Positions 1 through 9,573 are shown, counted from the first letter of the stretch. The stretch is DNA of 64,000 nt from Myxococcales bacterium (GCA_023898405.1 CP060221.1:372001-436000), one strand, 5' to 3'. Numbers and translations are program-made. The notes: a model not told the origin generated them from the letters alone.

Positions 1-363
1 ATCAAGTTCAGCCGGGGCAGAAGAAGATCTGTTATGTGACTGAATTTTGCAGCGGTTACATCTGTTGAGTAACTCATTTAAGACCCATACTTAATTTATG
101 GGTTATATGAACTCTGTGCTAGGTTTAGACACTTTTAAAACTACCTCTAAGTCCGATACTATGCACGATATCGTGCTCTGATTGTTCATTAACAGATATG
201 AATTTAGTCTCAAAATTTAGGTTTCAACAATTTTAGGACATGACCCAAGAGTCTATCCAATACTGGTTGATTTTAGATAAATTAACTCTTCTAACCAGTC
301 CACTTGAAAATAAAAATTTTGTTGATAAAATTTCTCGTTTGTCGACGGGAGAGATTTATTTTC
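1..363. other. Non-coding leader region with small palindromes
   Basis: No convincing gene is visible here. Two inverted repeats stand out. ACCCATA (83-89) pairs with TATGGGT (97-103) across a 7-nt loop, without a following T-run. GCACGATATCGTGC (163-176) is a perfect 14-bp palindrome with no loop, the shape of a dimeric operator. The second lies about 190 bp before the first gene, so a regulatory role is only a guess. Confidence 0.4.
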
Positions 364-666
364 ATGAAAATTATTTTTTTTATTTCTATTCTATATTCCT
401 GCTTAAACATAGCCTCTGGCGAACAAACCTATGAGCTTCTAAGAAAGGATTATGAAGAAGTCTACTCGCCTGAAAAAGCTTTCGAAAACTACCAGAAACA
501 CCTGCTTTTATCTGAACAATTTCCTGCAGGGGAAGTTCAAAAAGATATTACAGAAAGGCTGCGCGAGCTGAAAAAGCACTATCAGAAAGACTCATTTCCT
601 CGTTCAATCATGTCTGCTGCTCTAAACATCATGAAGCATTTTGCGCCAGATAAACCTGTTCAATAA
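364..666 (+). CDS. Small exported protein of unknown function
   Basis: A 100-residue protein I do not recognise. The ATG at 364 is chosen because GGGAGAG (347-353) sits 10 bases before it and because it gives a clean signal peptide: a short charged start (MK), then a hydrophobic run IIFFISILYS, then a polar region. Longer in-frame starts would put arginines ahead of the hydrophobic stretch. The mature part is lysine- and glutamate-rich and probably helical, with no cysteine pairs or known motif. It is convergent with the ABC exporter that ends 10 bp downstream. Periplasmic or secreted location is inferred from the signal only. Confidence 0.6.
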   Translation: MKIIFFISILYSCLNIASGEQTYELLRKDYEEVYSPEKAFENYQKHLLLSEQFPAGEVQKDITERLRELKKHYQKDSFPRSIMSAALNIMKHFAPDKPVQ

Positions 667-675
667 TTTCTGATT

Positions 676-2391
676 TTACTTTTGCAAACGAAGAGAATGG
701 GCGTAAATGCCGTCTTTGGCTATCAGTTGCTGATGAGTGCCCTGCTCTGCTATCTGTCCTTTATCGAAAACTACTATTCGATCACAATCCATAACCGTAG
801 CCAAACGATGAGCTATGATCAGCGCTGTGCGATCCTCTAGAAGTTTTTTGGTTGCCTTTTGCAATCGCCACTCGGTACGCGCATCGATACTGGCAGTCGC
901 CTCATCCAGCACTATAATGGGCGGATTAGCAATAAGCGCCCGAGCAAACGCCAAGAGTTGACGCTCACCTACTGAAAAGTTAAGTCCCCGAACTTCTACT
1001 GCAGCCAAAAGCCCTCCTCGTTTTTGAATTAATGCTTCAAGCTGCACGGTATGCAGTGCTTGCCATATTTCTTCATCGCTCACATTTTTTTTGGCAAAGC
1101 TGAGATTATCTTTAATGGTGCCTTGAAACAAAAAGACTTCTTGGGGCACCACTGAAATAAGTGTGCGCACGTCTCTCAAAGACATGTGATTTAAATCTTT
1201 GCCATCGATAAAAATTTTACCTTCACTCAGCTGATAAAAGCGATTCAATAATTTTATGATGGTGGATTTTCCTGCGCCAGTGCGCCCAACCAAAGCAATG
1301 TGCTCACCTTTTTTTATTTTTAAATTAACATTATGCAAAACTCTTTTACCATTTTGATAGGCAAAACTTATCTGAGAAAATTCAATCTCCGAGTTAAAGT
1401 GGGCTTTGTGTTCTTGGGCCTCATCATCCTCTTCAGGCCACTCCAACAATTGGTAAATACGATCAAGCGATACCATTGCGCTCTGAAACACAGCAAAACG
1501 ATTAGACAACTCTCTAATTGGCTGAAAAAAGCGAGAAAGCGCTTCTAGAAAAGCTACCACCACACCGATGGCAAGAACACTATCTTGCTTGAGATTAAAG
1601 GCTCCCCACAAAACTGCGGCACTTGCACAATAACTCAAAGCATCTACAAAAGAATAAATAGCCGACTCCAATAAAATTGCCTGACGATTGGCCACCAAAT
1701 ACTCTTGATTGAATTTTTTAAATTCATGAGCGCTGTCTTGAAGTCTACCCGCCCCCTGCACTGTAGCTATTCCCGATAAGTACTCTTGCAAATAAGCATT
1801 TAAATTCGACAATACTCCTCGCACTGATATAAAGGCACGCTTGGTCCAGTTGCGAAAAAAGTAGATTCCTAAAAATAAAATCGGCAGAATCATCATCGAA
1901 TAAAATGACAGATGTAAATCAACAAAAAACAACATAACAAAGGTACCAGCCAAAAATAGCAAATCTCCTACAATTTGAATGGCACCCATAGAAAATAATT
2001 CTGCAGCAGACTCGGCATCGTTGGTAAGCCTGGTAATTATTTTTCCCACCGGAGTATTATCTAGAAAGCCCATTTGCAAATGCTGAACTTTCTTAAAGGC
2101 TTTTTGGCGCAAGTCCTTAATTAAGCTTTGGCCGACCACTTGAAGGAAGTACCCCTGTCCCCACTCAACAATTGCTAAAAGTCCCACTACCAGCAAGAAA
2201 AGCAATGCAAAAGAAATAATTTTTTCAAATGAACCATTGAGCATGCCATAGCTCACAGCCCAACCTATGATGACCGGCTGCAAAACATTTAAAAGCGTCA
2301 ATGGAACATAGAGAATCAAACCCAAAGTAAGGAAATATTTATAAGGCCTAAGGTCGGCAATCAATCTCTTTATCAGATCAAAATCATGCAT
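676..2391 (-). CDS. ABC exporter subunit, MdlB-like (catalytic half of a heterodimer)
   Basis: A 571-residue half-transporter: an N-terminal six-helix exporter domain (about residues 15-310) and a C-terminal ATPase. Walker A GRTGAGKS (about 369-376) and Walker B ending in catalytic Glu (IIVLDE, about 492-497) are intact, but the signature is FSVGERQ instead of LSGGQ. The ATG at 2391 follows a strong GGGAGAAAGG. It overlaps the stop of the partner gene by 8 bases (ATGCATGA), which indicates translational coupling. A longer reading to 2475 lacks support. With the partner it should form an MdlA/MdlB-type exporter with one consensus and one degenerate ATP site. The substrate is unknown; lipid or peptide export are typical of the family. 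Confidence 0.93.
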   Translation of the reverse strand: MHDFDLIKRLIADLRPYKYFLTLGLILYVPLTLLNVLQPVIIGWAVSYGMLNGSFEKIISFALLFLLVVGLLAIVEWGQGYFLQVVGQSLIKDLRQKAFKKVQHLQMGFLDNTPVGKIITRLTNDAESAAELFSMGAIQIVGDLLFLAGTFVMLFFVDLHLSFYSMMILPILFLGIYFFRNWTKRAFISVRGVLSNLNAYLQEYLSGIATVQGAGRLQDSAHEFKKFNQEYLVANRQAILLESAIYSFVDALSYCASAAVLWGAFNLKQDSVLAIGVVVAFLEALSRFFQPIRELSNRFAVFQSAMVSLDRIYQLLEWPEEDDEAQEHKAHFNSEIEFSQISFAYQNGKRVLHNVNLKIKKGEHIALVGRTGAGKSTIIKLLNRFYQLSEGKIFIDGKDLNHMSLRDVRTLISVVPQEVFLFQGTIKDNLSFAKKNVSDEEIWQALHTVQLEALIQKRGGLLAAVEVRGLNFSVGERQLLAFARALIANPPIIVLDEATASIDARTEWRLQKATKKLLEDRTALIIAHRLATVMDCDRIVVFDKGQIAEQGTHQQLIAKDGIYAHSLRLQK

Positions 2392-4165
2392 ACCTTTCTC
2401 CCCATAGTTCTTGATATAAAATATTTGATTCCAATAATTGTTGGTGATTTCCCCGAGCCACCACATCCCCTGCATCTAAAACCAAAATTTGTTGAGCATC
2501 TTTTATTGCACTCAAACGATGGGTTGCCACAATCACCACTCTATCTTTTAATGTTTCTTTTATACTCGAGAGAATATGCTCTTCTGTCTGCGCATCGACA
2601 GCTGAGAGAGCATCGTCAAGAATTAACAGCGATTTATTGGCAAGAAGAGCCCTCGCTAATGCTACCCGCTGTCGCTGGCCCCCAGATAAAGTCACGCCAC
2701 GCTCCCCAATGACGGTATCCAAACCTTGGCTAAAATTTTTTATATCTTTATCAAGACTGACCTGCGCAATAACTTTAACCAAATCTTCTTCGGAAGCATG
2801 TGGAGCAAAAAAATTTATATTATCTCTAATGCTTCGATGAAATAAAAAAGGCTCCTGAGCCACCACACAAATATTTTTGCTAATCGAATTTAACTGCAAA
2901 TTTATTATGTCGTGCTGGTTATAAAATATTTTCCCAGGATCGACCACTACTCTTCGATAAAGCATTTTAAGTAAACTTGTTTTATAAGAGCCACTCGGCC
3001 CAACAACACCTAGCATCTCACCTGCATGAAGCTTAAAGTTGAGTGGTATTTTATTTTCCTTGTTCAATTTTAAGTTGGAGACATGAATTTGATGTATGGC
3101 ACTTATCTCATCAGAACCGTCAATAATGATGGGTCGAGATTTAAGAATTTCGTTGATTCGCACAATACTGGCTTTGCCTCGGCTCATGATAGAAATAACA
3201 AAACCTAAAGACATAGCAGGCCAGGTAAGCTGTAATATTCGCGCATTAACTTCTACCAAATCACCTACGCCAAGATGTCCCATAAAAATCATATTTCCAC
3301 CGACAAACAATACCAGAGCAATAGCAAAACCGATCATCAATCGCATAGTTGGCAACATTAAATTTCTCAGCTTAGCAAGTCTAACCCCAGCCTCGTAGGC
3401 ATCGTTATTTGTTGTATAAAAACGCTGTGCTTCAGCATCTTGTTGATGGAAAAGACGTATAAGATGCGCTCCGCTCAAATTTTCTTGCACACGATTTACT
3501 ACCGCACCAAGACATGCTTGATAATTTTTGGTTGCCTCAAATACTCGTCTGGTCAGTCGTCTGGTAGCAAACATTACCAGAGGAAAAGGCAATAAGGCAC
3601 ACAGGGCCAAAATCATATCAATTTTGAATAAAAGTGGCACACTAAAAATAAAAACTATGAGCATGTTAAAAATGCTGAGCAGCACAAAGCCTGCCATCAT
3701 TCTAATATTATTAACGTCACTGGTAAGATGATTGAGTATATCGCCAACCAAAAAGTGAGAAAAAAAATTATCGTCAAGCCCGCTAACATGCTTGATAATT
3801 TCTTCACGAAGGTCTCGCTCTACCATGCGACCAACATCAAAAATAAGGATACGACTTAAGGTTCTGACAACTGCTCCAAAGAGCGCCAAAATTATTATAC
3901 AAGCGATAACACTAAGAACATCGTGAAATATCCACTTGGAAAATAAAATTGTTACTCTTCTTTCTCCGCTATTTTTAAGCAATTCAATGCCACTATTGAT
4001 GAGCGACGGCAGACTCACTGCTAGAAGATTGGTAATAACAAGCGCTAACAGCCCAAAAAACATTTTTAATTTATGCGGCCCAAGCAATTTTAAAAAACTA
4101 ATTGGCTGATGCTCCATGGGGATACCGTAAGCAAAAATTTCTTTAGAAAAATTTTTTTTAGACAT
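2384..4165 (-). CDS. ABC exporter subunit, MdlA-like (degenerate ATP-site half)
   Basis: A 593-residue inner-membrane half-transporter encoded directly before its partner. The membrane domain covers roughly residues 35-330. In the ATPase, Walker A reads GPSGSYKT (about 389-396), with Tyr where the family has Gly. Walker B ends LLILDD (about 513-518), with Asp replacing the catalytic Glu. The signature LSGGQ (about 493-497) is intact. Its signature therefore completes the partner's good site, while its own Walker motifs face the partner's altered signature. This split is known from heterodimeric exporters. ATG 4165 is preferred over an upstream TTG because of the TAGGA in front of it. Confidence 0.93.
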   Translation of the reverse strand: MSKKNFSKEIFAYGIPMEHQPISFLKLLGPHKLKMFFGLLALVITNLLAVSLPSLINSGIELLKNSGERRVTILFSKWIFHDVLSVIACIIILALFGAVVRTLSRILIFDVGRMVERDLREEIIKHVSGLDDNFFSHFLVGDILNHLTSDVNNIRMMAGFVLLSIFNMLIVFIFSVPLLFKIDMILALCALLPFPLVMFATRRLTRRVFEATKNYQACLGAVVNRVQENLSGAHLIRLFHQQDAEAQRFYTTNNDAYEAGVRLAKLRNLMLPTMRLMIGFAIALVLFVGGNMIFMGHLGVGDLVEVNARILQLTWPAMSLGFVISIMSRGKASIVRINEILKSRPIIIDGSDEISAIHQIHVSNLKLNKENKIPLNFKLHAGEMLGVVGPSGSYKTSLLKMLYRRVVVDPGKIFYNQHDIINLQLNSISKNICVVAQEPFLFHRSIRDNINFFAPHASEEDLVKVIAQVSLDKDIKNFSQGLDTVIGERGVTLSGGQRQRVALARALLANKSLLILDDALSAVDAQTEEHILSSIKETLKDRVVIVATHRLSAIKDAQQILVLDAGDVVARGNHQQLLESNILYQELWGERYA

Positions 4166-4405
4166 GATGATTCCTACCAAAACTTAAATAAAGTGCTGAG
4201 CAATAACCTCTTCCTATATAAATAAAATTCATCTCTCATCATCCTTAAAAATTACATTTTAATTTAATTCCTTTTGCAGATTAATAAAATTACCCACAAA
4301 ACTTTGGATAAGCTTGGCAGAGCTGAGAAACAAAAAATAATTTTATTAATAGCGCTTAGCATAAATATTTGAGTCTGCTTTAAAAATATTTACAACAGTC
4401 TCTTA
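4166..4405. other. AT-rich intergenic region upstream of the ABC exporter, cut by IS5 copy 1
   Basis: This region separates the exporter start from the first IS5 insertion. It is AT-rich and should hold the exporter promoter on the minus strand. No gene or clear hairpin is seen. Confidence 0.4.
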
Positions 4406-5310
4406 GAGGCTGTAAAAAAAATCAATTTGGCAATTCTGGTTCAATAAATGTCGCTGTGACGAAAGTATGACGTGAAAACCTTTTTGAAAGGAAATATCAT
4501 GTCGTGCTTGTATGAGACCTGTTTGTCAGATTGTGCCTGGGAAGTGATTGAGCCACTTTTTCCTGCTAACGCCAAACGAGGCAGACGTCGTGTCTATAGC
4601 TTTCGGAGCATAGTTGATGCCATATTCTATGTTTTAAAGAACGGCTGTGTGTGGCGTTGTTTACCCAATGACTTTCCTCCTCACGGTATTGTCTATCACT
4701 ATTTTCGCACCTGGTCTGTTTCTGGTTTGTGGGCGGTCTTAAACTGCATTCTCGTGGCAATAGTCAGAACCTGTGCTGGCAGAGATGCAAGCCCCTCACT
4801 TGTTTCCATCGACTCCCAATCACAGACAGCGGAACCAGGAGTAGATGAGCGTGGTTTGGATGGGGGAAAGAAGATTAATGGAAGAAAGCGCCACATCGTT
4901 GTTGATACGATGGGATTGATGCTCCTATGCATTTGTACCGCAGCAAATGTATCTGATAGGGTTGCCGGCGAGGAATTGGTTACTGAGCTCAATAAGCGCG
5001 AGAAGTTTCCCAGATTAGCGAAGATTCTTGGAGATAACGCATATAAGAATTTGTCTTCAGGCTTGAGAGTAGGCGTAAGCACAGAAACTGCGGAACGTTT
5101 AAAAGGGCAAAAGGGGTTTGTACCACAAATATTTCGTTGGGCCGTAGAACGAACTTTTGCTTGGCTGAATCGAAATAGGCGTCTGGTGCGTAACTATGAG
5201 AAGAATACAAAGCATCAGGAATCAATGAACTACATCGCTAATGCAAGATTATGTATCAGACGATTGGAAAATTGGCTTACCACCTGAGATTTGATTTTTT
5301 TTACAGCCTC
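4406..5310 (+). mobile_element. IS5-family insertion sequence, copy 1 (905 bp, intact)
   Basis: The element has perfect 20-bp terminal inverted repeats starting GAGGCTGTAAAA and ending with their complement. It is flanked by TTA on both sides (4403-4405 and 5311-5313), a 3-bp TNA target duplication as expected for IS5 relatives of the IS427/IS1031 type. It carries one transposase gene. It is inserted between the ABC exporter and deoC, 99 bp before the deoC start, so it may have displaced the deoC promoter. Its sequence equals that of copy 3 (15234-16138) as far as I compared, and differs from copy 2 at three noticed bases. Confidence 0.95.
4499..5287 (+). CDS. IS5-family transposase (copy 1)
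   Basis: A 262-residue DDE transposase. The acidic residues are visible in SIDSQSQ (first Asp), ILGDNAYK (second Asp) and WAVERTFAWL (Glu), with the IS5-typical arrangement and a GKKINGRKRHI block. ATG 4499 follows AAAGGA at 4487-4492; an in-frame GTG at 4472 is possible but less likely. The gene spans most of the element and looks intact, so the copy may be active. The longer reading frames on the opposite strand inside it are shadows. Confidence 0.95.
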   Translation: MSCLYETCLSDCAWEVIEPLFPANAKRGRRRVYSFRSIVDAIFYVLKNGCVWRCLPNDFPPHGIVYHYFRTWSVSGLWAVLNCILVAIVRTCAGRDASPSLVSIDSQSQTAEPGVDERGLDGGKKINGRKRHIVVDTMGLMLLCICTAANVSDRVAGEELVTELNKREKFPRLAKILGDNAYKNLSSGLRVGVSTETAERLKGQKGFVPQIFRWAVERTFAWLNRNRRLVRNYEKNTKHQESMNYIANARLCIRRLENWLTT

Positions 5311-5409
5311 TTAAGCGAAGATCACCCTCCGGTATTGACCCTCTCGATAAAATTTAAAATCATTCGGACGTTCTTTAGGCAATCACTTTATAAAAAAGTT
5401 CAGTGTTAC

Positions 5410-6090
5410 ATGGCTAATTTAAATTCCTCTTCTCAAATTACTTCGAAAAAACTTGCTTCTATGATCGAACATACCCTTCTTGCTGGTGACCTCAATGAAG
5501 AACGCATCCTGACACACCTTAATGAAGCATTGAGGCTTAAAGTTTTTGGCGTGTGCATCCCGCTCGCCTGGGTGCCGATAGCCAAAGAATACTTGGCTCA
5601 ATCATCGATCAAGATCATCACGGTCATTGACTTCCCTTTTGGACAAAAAAGCTGTGAAGAAAAAGCTCAAGAAGCCCGTGTGGCTGTTAGCTTGGGTGCC
5701 GATGAAATTGACATGGTGCTTGACTATGAGGCACTGATTGCAAAAAACTACGACAAAGCTCTCGAAGACGTTACAGCTGTTGTGCATGCAGCAGGACCTA
5801 TCCCCGTTAAAGTAATAGTTGAAACAAGCGCGCTCGACAAAGCGCAACTTGCTTCTGCAATCACGATTGTCGCTCTATCAAAGGCTCAGTTCATTAAAAC
5901 ATCGACAGGTTTTCATAAAGCTGGTGCTCAAGCGCAAGACATTGCCCTAATGCGACACCTTTTACCTGATCATATTGGCATTAAAGCTTCCGGCGGTATT
6001 AAAGATTTTTCATCTGCACTCGCTATGATCAAAGCTGGAGCAACAAGGATTGGTGCATCCCGTTCGCAAGAAATTCTACAAGGCTGTTAA
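5410..6090 (+). CDS. deoC: Deoxyribose-phosphate aldolase
   Basis: DeoC converts 2-deoxyribose 5-phosphate to glyceraldehyde 3-phosphate and acetaldehyde, the last step of deoxynucleoside catabolism. The 226-residue protein is of normal length for the TIM-barrel family. The Schiff-base lysine is in FIKTSTGF, the second conserved lysine in VKVIVET, and the phosphate-binding end in GIKASGGI. ATG 5410 matches the family N-terminus; an open frame back to 5251 runs into the IS and is not credible. The ribosome site is weak. It heads a salvage group with deoA and the purine phosphorylase. IS copy 1 ends 99 bp upstream, so transcription may now start in this short gap or in the IS. Confidence 0.95.
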   Translation: MANLNSSSQITSKKLASMIEHTLLAGDLNEERILTHLNEALRLKVFGVCIPLAWVPIAKEYLAQSSIKIITVIDFPFGQKSCEEKAQEARVAVSLGADEIDMVLDYEALIAKNYDKALEDVTAVVHAAGPIPVKVIVETSALDKAQLASAITIVALSKAQFIKTSTGFHKAGAQAQDIALMRHLLPDHIGIKASGGIKDFSSALAMIKAGATRIGASRSQEILQGC

Positions 6091-6108
6091 TTTTTATGAG
6101 GTTTCATT

Positions 6109-7416
6109 GTGCAAGTTATCGAGATAATACAAAAAAAACGTGATCTGCGCCCACTTTTAAAAAAAGAAATTAATTTTTTGATCGAGCACTATGTCAAGGG
6201 AGACATCCCCAATTACCAAATGTCAGCTTTTTTGATGGCTGTTTGCATCAATGGCATGAATGAAGAAGAGATTTCATATCTCACCGATGCCATGCTCTAT
6301 TCTGGTGAAGTTATTTCTCACCTTTCAGAAGGTCAGGCTCTGATTGACAAGCACTCTACCGGTGGTGTTGGGGATAAAATCAGCATTCCTCTTGCTCCTG
6401 CAATTGCTGCATGCGGTGTAAAAGTTCCCATGATCGCAGGGCGCGGCCTCGGACACACGGGAGGGACACTTGATAAACTCGAAAGTATCCCAGGCTTCCG
6501 TTGCAATTTGAGCAGTAAACAATATCAGGCTCAAGTGCAAGAAATAGGGTGCGTCATCATGGGGCAAACCAAAGATATCGCCCCCGCGGATAAAATGATC
6601 TACGCATTGCGAGATGTAACCGGCACCGTCGAATCAATCCCGCTGATTGCTTCTTCTATCATGTCTAAAAAATTGGCCGAAGGCATCGATGGTTTGGTTT
6701 TGGATGTAAAATTTGGTTCTGGTGCTTTTATGAAGGATATTGAGCAATCCCGCACTCTAGCATCCACCATGGTAGCCCTCGGCGCGCACATGGGCAAAAA
6801 AGTTACGGCATGCCTCACCAACATGGATCAACCTTTGGGAGTTATGATTGGAAACTCTTTAGAGATTATTGAAAGCATAGATATCTTGCACGGACGCGGC
6901 CCCAAGGACAGCCAAGAACTCACTGTTGAGCTCGGAGCAGAAATGTTGCTCTTGGCCAAAAAAGCTTCCTCACTCGAAGAGGGCCGCAAGCTCGTTGAAC
7001 AATCTCTTTCATCTGGACGTGCGCTCGATAAATTTATTGAGATGGTGAAAGCTCAGGGTGGTGATACAAAATACATTATTGAACCTAAAAACTTTCGTCC
7101 CGCTCAACAAAAAATTGTTATCAAGTCCAAAAATGCTGGCTATATTTGCGAAATTGATAGCCGTTTTGTTGGTCTTGCTGCTGGACTGCTTGGCGGTGGA
7201 CGTACCAAACTGACCGATGAAATTAATCCCAGCGTCGGAATCGAAATGCATGTAAAGATTGGCGATCACGTGGACAAAGATCAAGTTCTCTGCACTCTGC
7301 ATGCAGATCAAAAAGGAATTGAAGAGGCAACACTTCGGCTTGAAAGCGCTATAAGTATTGTGCCCCAATCGGTGACAGCGCCGCTTTTATGTCAAGAACG
7401 CCTGTCAACTAACTAA
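6109..7416 (+). CDS. deoA: Thymidine / pyrimidine-nucleoside phosphorylase
   Basis: A cytoplasmic enzyme that splits thymidine or other pyrimidine nucleosides with phosphate, giving the base and (deoxy)ribose 1-phosphate. At 435 residues it has the full family length. KHSTGGVGDK forms the phosphate site, AGRGLGHTGGTLDKLE matches the family signature, and LIASSIMSKKLAEG is the conserved substrate-lysine region. The C-terminal part (GIEMHVKIGDHV onward) is the usual PYNP C-terminal domain. It starts with GTG, supported by TGAGG at 6097-6101. It lies 18 bp after deoC, whose substrate arises from its product by phosphopentomutation. No phosphopentomutase gene is seen in the window. The exact base preference cannot be read from sequence. 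Confidence 0.95.
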   Translation: MQVIEIIQKKRDLRPLLKKEINFLIEHYVKGDIPNYQMSAFLMAVCINGMNEEEISYLTDAMLYSGEVISHLSEGQALIDKHSTGGVGDKISIPLAPAIAACGVKVPMIAGRGLGHTGGTLDKLESIPGFRCNLSSKQYQAQVQEIGCVIMGQTKDIAPADKMIYALRDVTGTVESIPLIASSIMSKKLAEGIDGLVLDVKFGSGAFMKDIEQSRTLASTMVALGAHMGKKVTACLTNMDQPLGVMIGNSLEIIESIDILHGRGPKDSQELTVELGAEMLLLAKKASSLEEGRKLVEQSLSSGRALDKFIEMVKAQGGDTKYIIEPKNFRPAQQKIVIKSKNAGYICEIDSRFVGLAAGLLGGGRTKLTDEINPSVGIEMHVKIGDHVDKDQVLCTLHADQKGIEEATLRLESAISIVPQSVTAPLLCQERLSTN

Positions 7417-7519
7417 ATTTCTGGCAAATAAAAATTTTTATTTCTCATGCTTGAACTTTTACAGCCATTGCATGGCTGCTTACATAGTCTCAACAAAAAA
7501 TTTTACAAGGAGATTCATT

Positions 7520-8374
7520 ATGCAGATCGATATCAATGCCTTCAAAGAAGCCCGTGATTTTATCGTATCCAATACAGCGATTAAAGATTTATCTCCTCAC
7601 ACTGCTGTTGTTCTTGGTTCTGGACTCTCTCACTTTGCGGATAATTTAAAAAATAGCTCTTACGCAAAAGTAATTCCATTTAAAAATATTCCTCATTTTT
7701 CATCATCGACTGTTGAGGGGCATAGTGGTGAACTGATTGTGGGAAAGCTTACCAATTCTCATCCAATAATTGCTATGAGCGGACGTCTTCATTTTTATGA
7801 AGGCTATAATGCAAAGACGATCACCAATCCTATCCGTGTTCTTAGTCTTTTAGGTATAAAAAATTTAATCCTCACTAATGCTGCTGGAGCGATAGGTGAT
7901 AACTACGAGCCTGGTCAGTTAATGGCTATAAAAGATCATATCAATCTTAGCGGTATTAATCCCTTGATTGGGCCCAATAATCCTGAACTTGGCCCTCGCT
8001 TTGTTGATATGAGTCATGCCTATGAACCGCGATTTATTGAATATGCTCTTAAAGCTGCTGAACAAGAAAAAATTACTATGCACCAGGGTGTCTACATTTC
8101 AGTTACCGGCCCTTCTTATGAAACCCCGGCTGAGATCCGCATGTTTAAAAGCATGGGAGCTGATGCTGTTGGTATGAGTACAGTTTTAGAGACAATTGTT
8201 GCTCGCCACATGGGCATAAAAGTTTTAGGAATTTCTTGCCTGACCAACAAAGCTGCTGGTCTAAGCACAAACACAATCACGCATGAAGAAGTTATGGAAA
8301 ATAATGCTAAAGTCGCAATGCGCTTTTCTAGTGTATTAGAAAAAATTGTCGCACAAATTTATGCAGAAAAATAA
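7520..8374 (+). CDS. punA: Purine nucleoside phosphorylase (trimeric type)
   Basis: It cleaves purine (deoxy)nucleosides such as inosine and guanosine to base and sugar 1-phosphate. The 284-residue protein has the trimeric PNP pattern: VVLGSGLSHF near the start, SGRLHFYEGY, LTNAAGAI, and TGPSYETPAEIRMF in the substrate site. ATG 7520 has a strong AAGGAGA (7507-7513); the frame is open further upstream but without a ribosome site. It lies 103 bp after deoA on the same strand, giving a deoC-deoA-punA salvage set, probably cotranscribed. IS copy 2 lies 51 bp past the stop. Confidence 0.94.
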   Translation: MQIDINAFKEARDFIVSNTAIKDLSPHTAVVLGSGLSHFADNLKNSSYAKVIPFKNIPHFSSSTVEGHSGELIVGKLTNSHPIIAMSGRLHFYEGYNAKTITNPIRVLSLLGIKNLILTNAAGAIGDNYEPGQLMAIKDHINLSGINPLIGPNNPELGPRFVDMSHAYEPRFIEYALKAAEQEKITMHQGVYISVTGPSYETPAEIRMFKSMGADAVGMSTVLETIVARHMGIKVLGISCLTNKAAGLSTNTITHEEVMENNAKVAMRFSSVLEKIVAQIYAEK

Positions 8375-8425
8375 ATTTAAAAGAATCAAATATAAAAAAC
8401 CAGAGTAAGCTCAAGCTAAGCGTTA

Positions 8426-9330
8426 GAGACTGTAAAAAAAATCAATTTGGCAATTCTGGTTCAATAAATGTCGCTGTGACGAAAGTATGACGTGAAAACC
8501 TTTTTGAAAGGAAATATCATGTCGTGCTTGTATGAAACCTGTTTGTCAGATTGTGCCTGGGAAGTGATTGAGCCACTTTTTCCTGCTAACGCCAAACGAG
8601 GCAGACGTCGTGTCTATAGCTTTCGGAGCATAGTTGATGCCATATTCTATGTTTTAAAGAACGGCTGTGTGTGGCGTTGTTTACCCAATGACTTTCCTCC
8701 TCACGGTATTGTCTATCACTATTTTCGCACCTGGTCTGTTTCTGGTTTGTGGGCGGTCTTAAACTGCATTCTCGTGGCAATAGTCAGAACCTGTGCTGGC
8801 AGAGATGCAAGCCCCTCACTTGTTTCCATCGACTCCCAATCACAGACAGCGGAACCAGGAGTAGATGAGCGTGGTTTGGATGGGGGAAAGAAGATTAATG
8901 GAAGAAAGCGCCACATCGTTGTTGATACGATGGGATTGATGCTCCTATGCATTTGTACCGCAGCAAATGTATCTGATAGGGTTGCCGGCGAGGAATTGGT
9001 TACTGAGCTCAATAAGCGCGAGAAGTTTCCCAGATTAGCGAAGATTCTTGGAGATAACGCATATAAGAATTTGTCTTCAGACTTGAGAGTAGGCGTAAGC
9101 ACAGAAACTGCGGAACGTTTAAAAGGGCAAAAGGGGTTTGTACCACAAATATTTCGTTGGGCCGTAGAACGAACTTTTGCTTGGCTGAATCGAAATAGGC
9201 GTCTGGTGCGTAACTATGAGAAGAATACAAAGCATCAGGAATCAATGAACTACATCGCTAATGCAAGATTATGTATCAGACGATTGGAAAATTGGCTTAC
9301 CACCTGAGATTTGATTTTTTTTACAGCCTC
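8426..9330 (+). mobile_element. IS5-family insertion sequence, copy 2 (905 bp)
   Basis: Same length and orientation as copy 1. Three differences from copy 1 were noticed: the left terminal repeat reads GAGACTG rather than GAGGCTG, one silent change lies near the transposase start (8536), and one change gives Ser-Asp instead of Ser-Gly near residue 190. The flanks do not match: TTA (8423-8425) on the left and TAA (9331-9333) on the right. A simple insertion should leave identical triplets, as in copies 1 and 4. Confidence 0.94.
8519..9307 (+). CDS. IS5-family transposase (copy 2)
   Basis: A 262-residue DDE transposase identical to copy 1 apart from one Gly-to-Asp change in the segment after DNAYKNLSS. 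All three catalytic acidic residues are kept. The start ATG has the same AAAGGA ribosome site. Because the left terminal repeat carries a base change near its tip, mobility of this copy may be reduced even with an intact enzyme. Confidence 0.94.
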   Translation: MSCLYETCLSDCAWEVIEPLFPANAKRGRRRVYSFRSIVDAIFYVLKNGCVWRCLPNDFPPHGIVYHYFRTWSVSGLWAVLNCILVAIVRTCAGRDASPSLVSIDSQSQTAEPGVDERGLDGGKKINGRKRHIVVDTMGLMLLCICTAANVSDRVAGEELVTELNKREKFPRLAKILGDNAYKNLSSDLRVGVSTETAERLKGQKGFVPQIFRWAVERTFAWLNRNRRLVRNYEKNTKHQESMNYIANARLCIRRLENWLTT

Positions 9331-9573
9331 TAATTGAATTTAACTGAATTAAGTGGGCTTAATGTTACACCTGAAGAATAAGCTTAAAAAACTGCTGCAC
9401 ATGAAAAGATTACGCATATTTATTTAGAAAAATATTCATACTTTAGAAAAGCTCTTTTTGAGTCTGTTTACTATCAAAAAAAATCCATAGTCAAACAAAA
9501 AAACAGACCAAACAAATTAACAGTTTGATATCAAAATTTATTGCTAGAGTTTTACATAGTTAAGGAGAGCTTT

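Noticed and set aside
240..434. 64-codon frame overlapping the first gene
   Set aside because: It has no ribosome site or signal and overlaps, in another frame, the better-supported exported protein that starts at 364.
4566..5225. Minus-strand frames inside IS5 copy 1 (and equivalents in copies 2 and 3)
   Set aside because: They are shadows of the transposase gene, repeated only because the IS is repeated.
5335..5360. TTGACC with TAAAAT as a possible deoC promoter
   Set aside because: The spacing is about 14 bp, too short for a normal sigma-70 promoter.
9331..9573. Missing N-terminus of the amine oxidase in inverted form at the right flank of IS copy 2
   Set aside because: This is where an inversion would have put it, but the complement reads with stops and without a Rossmann motif.
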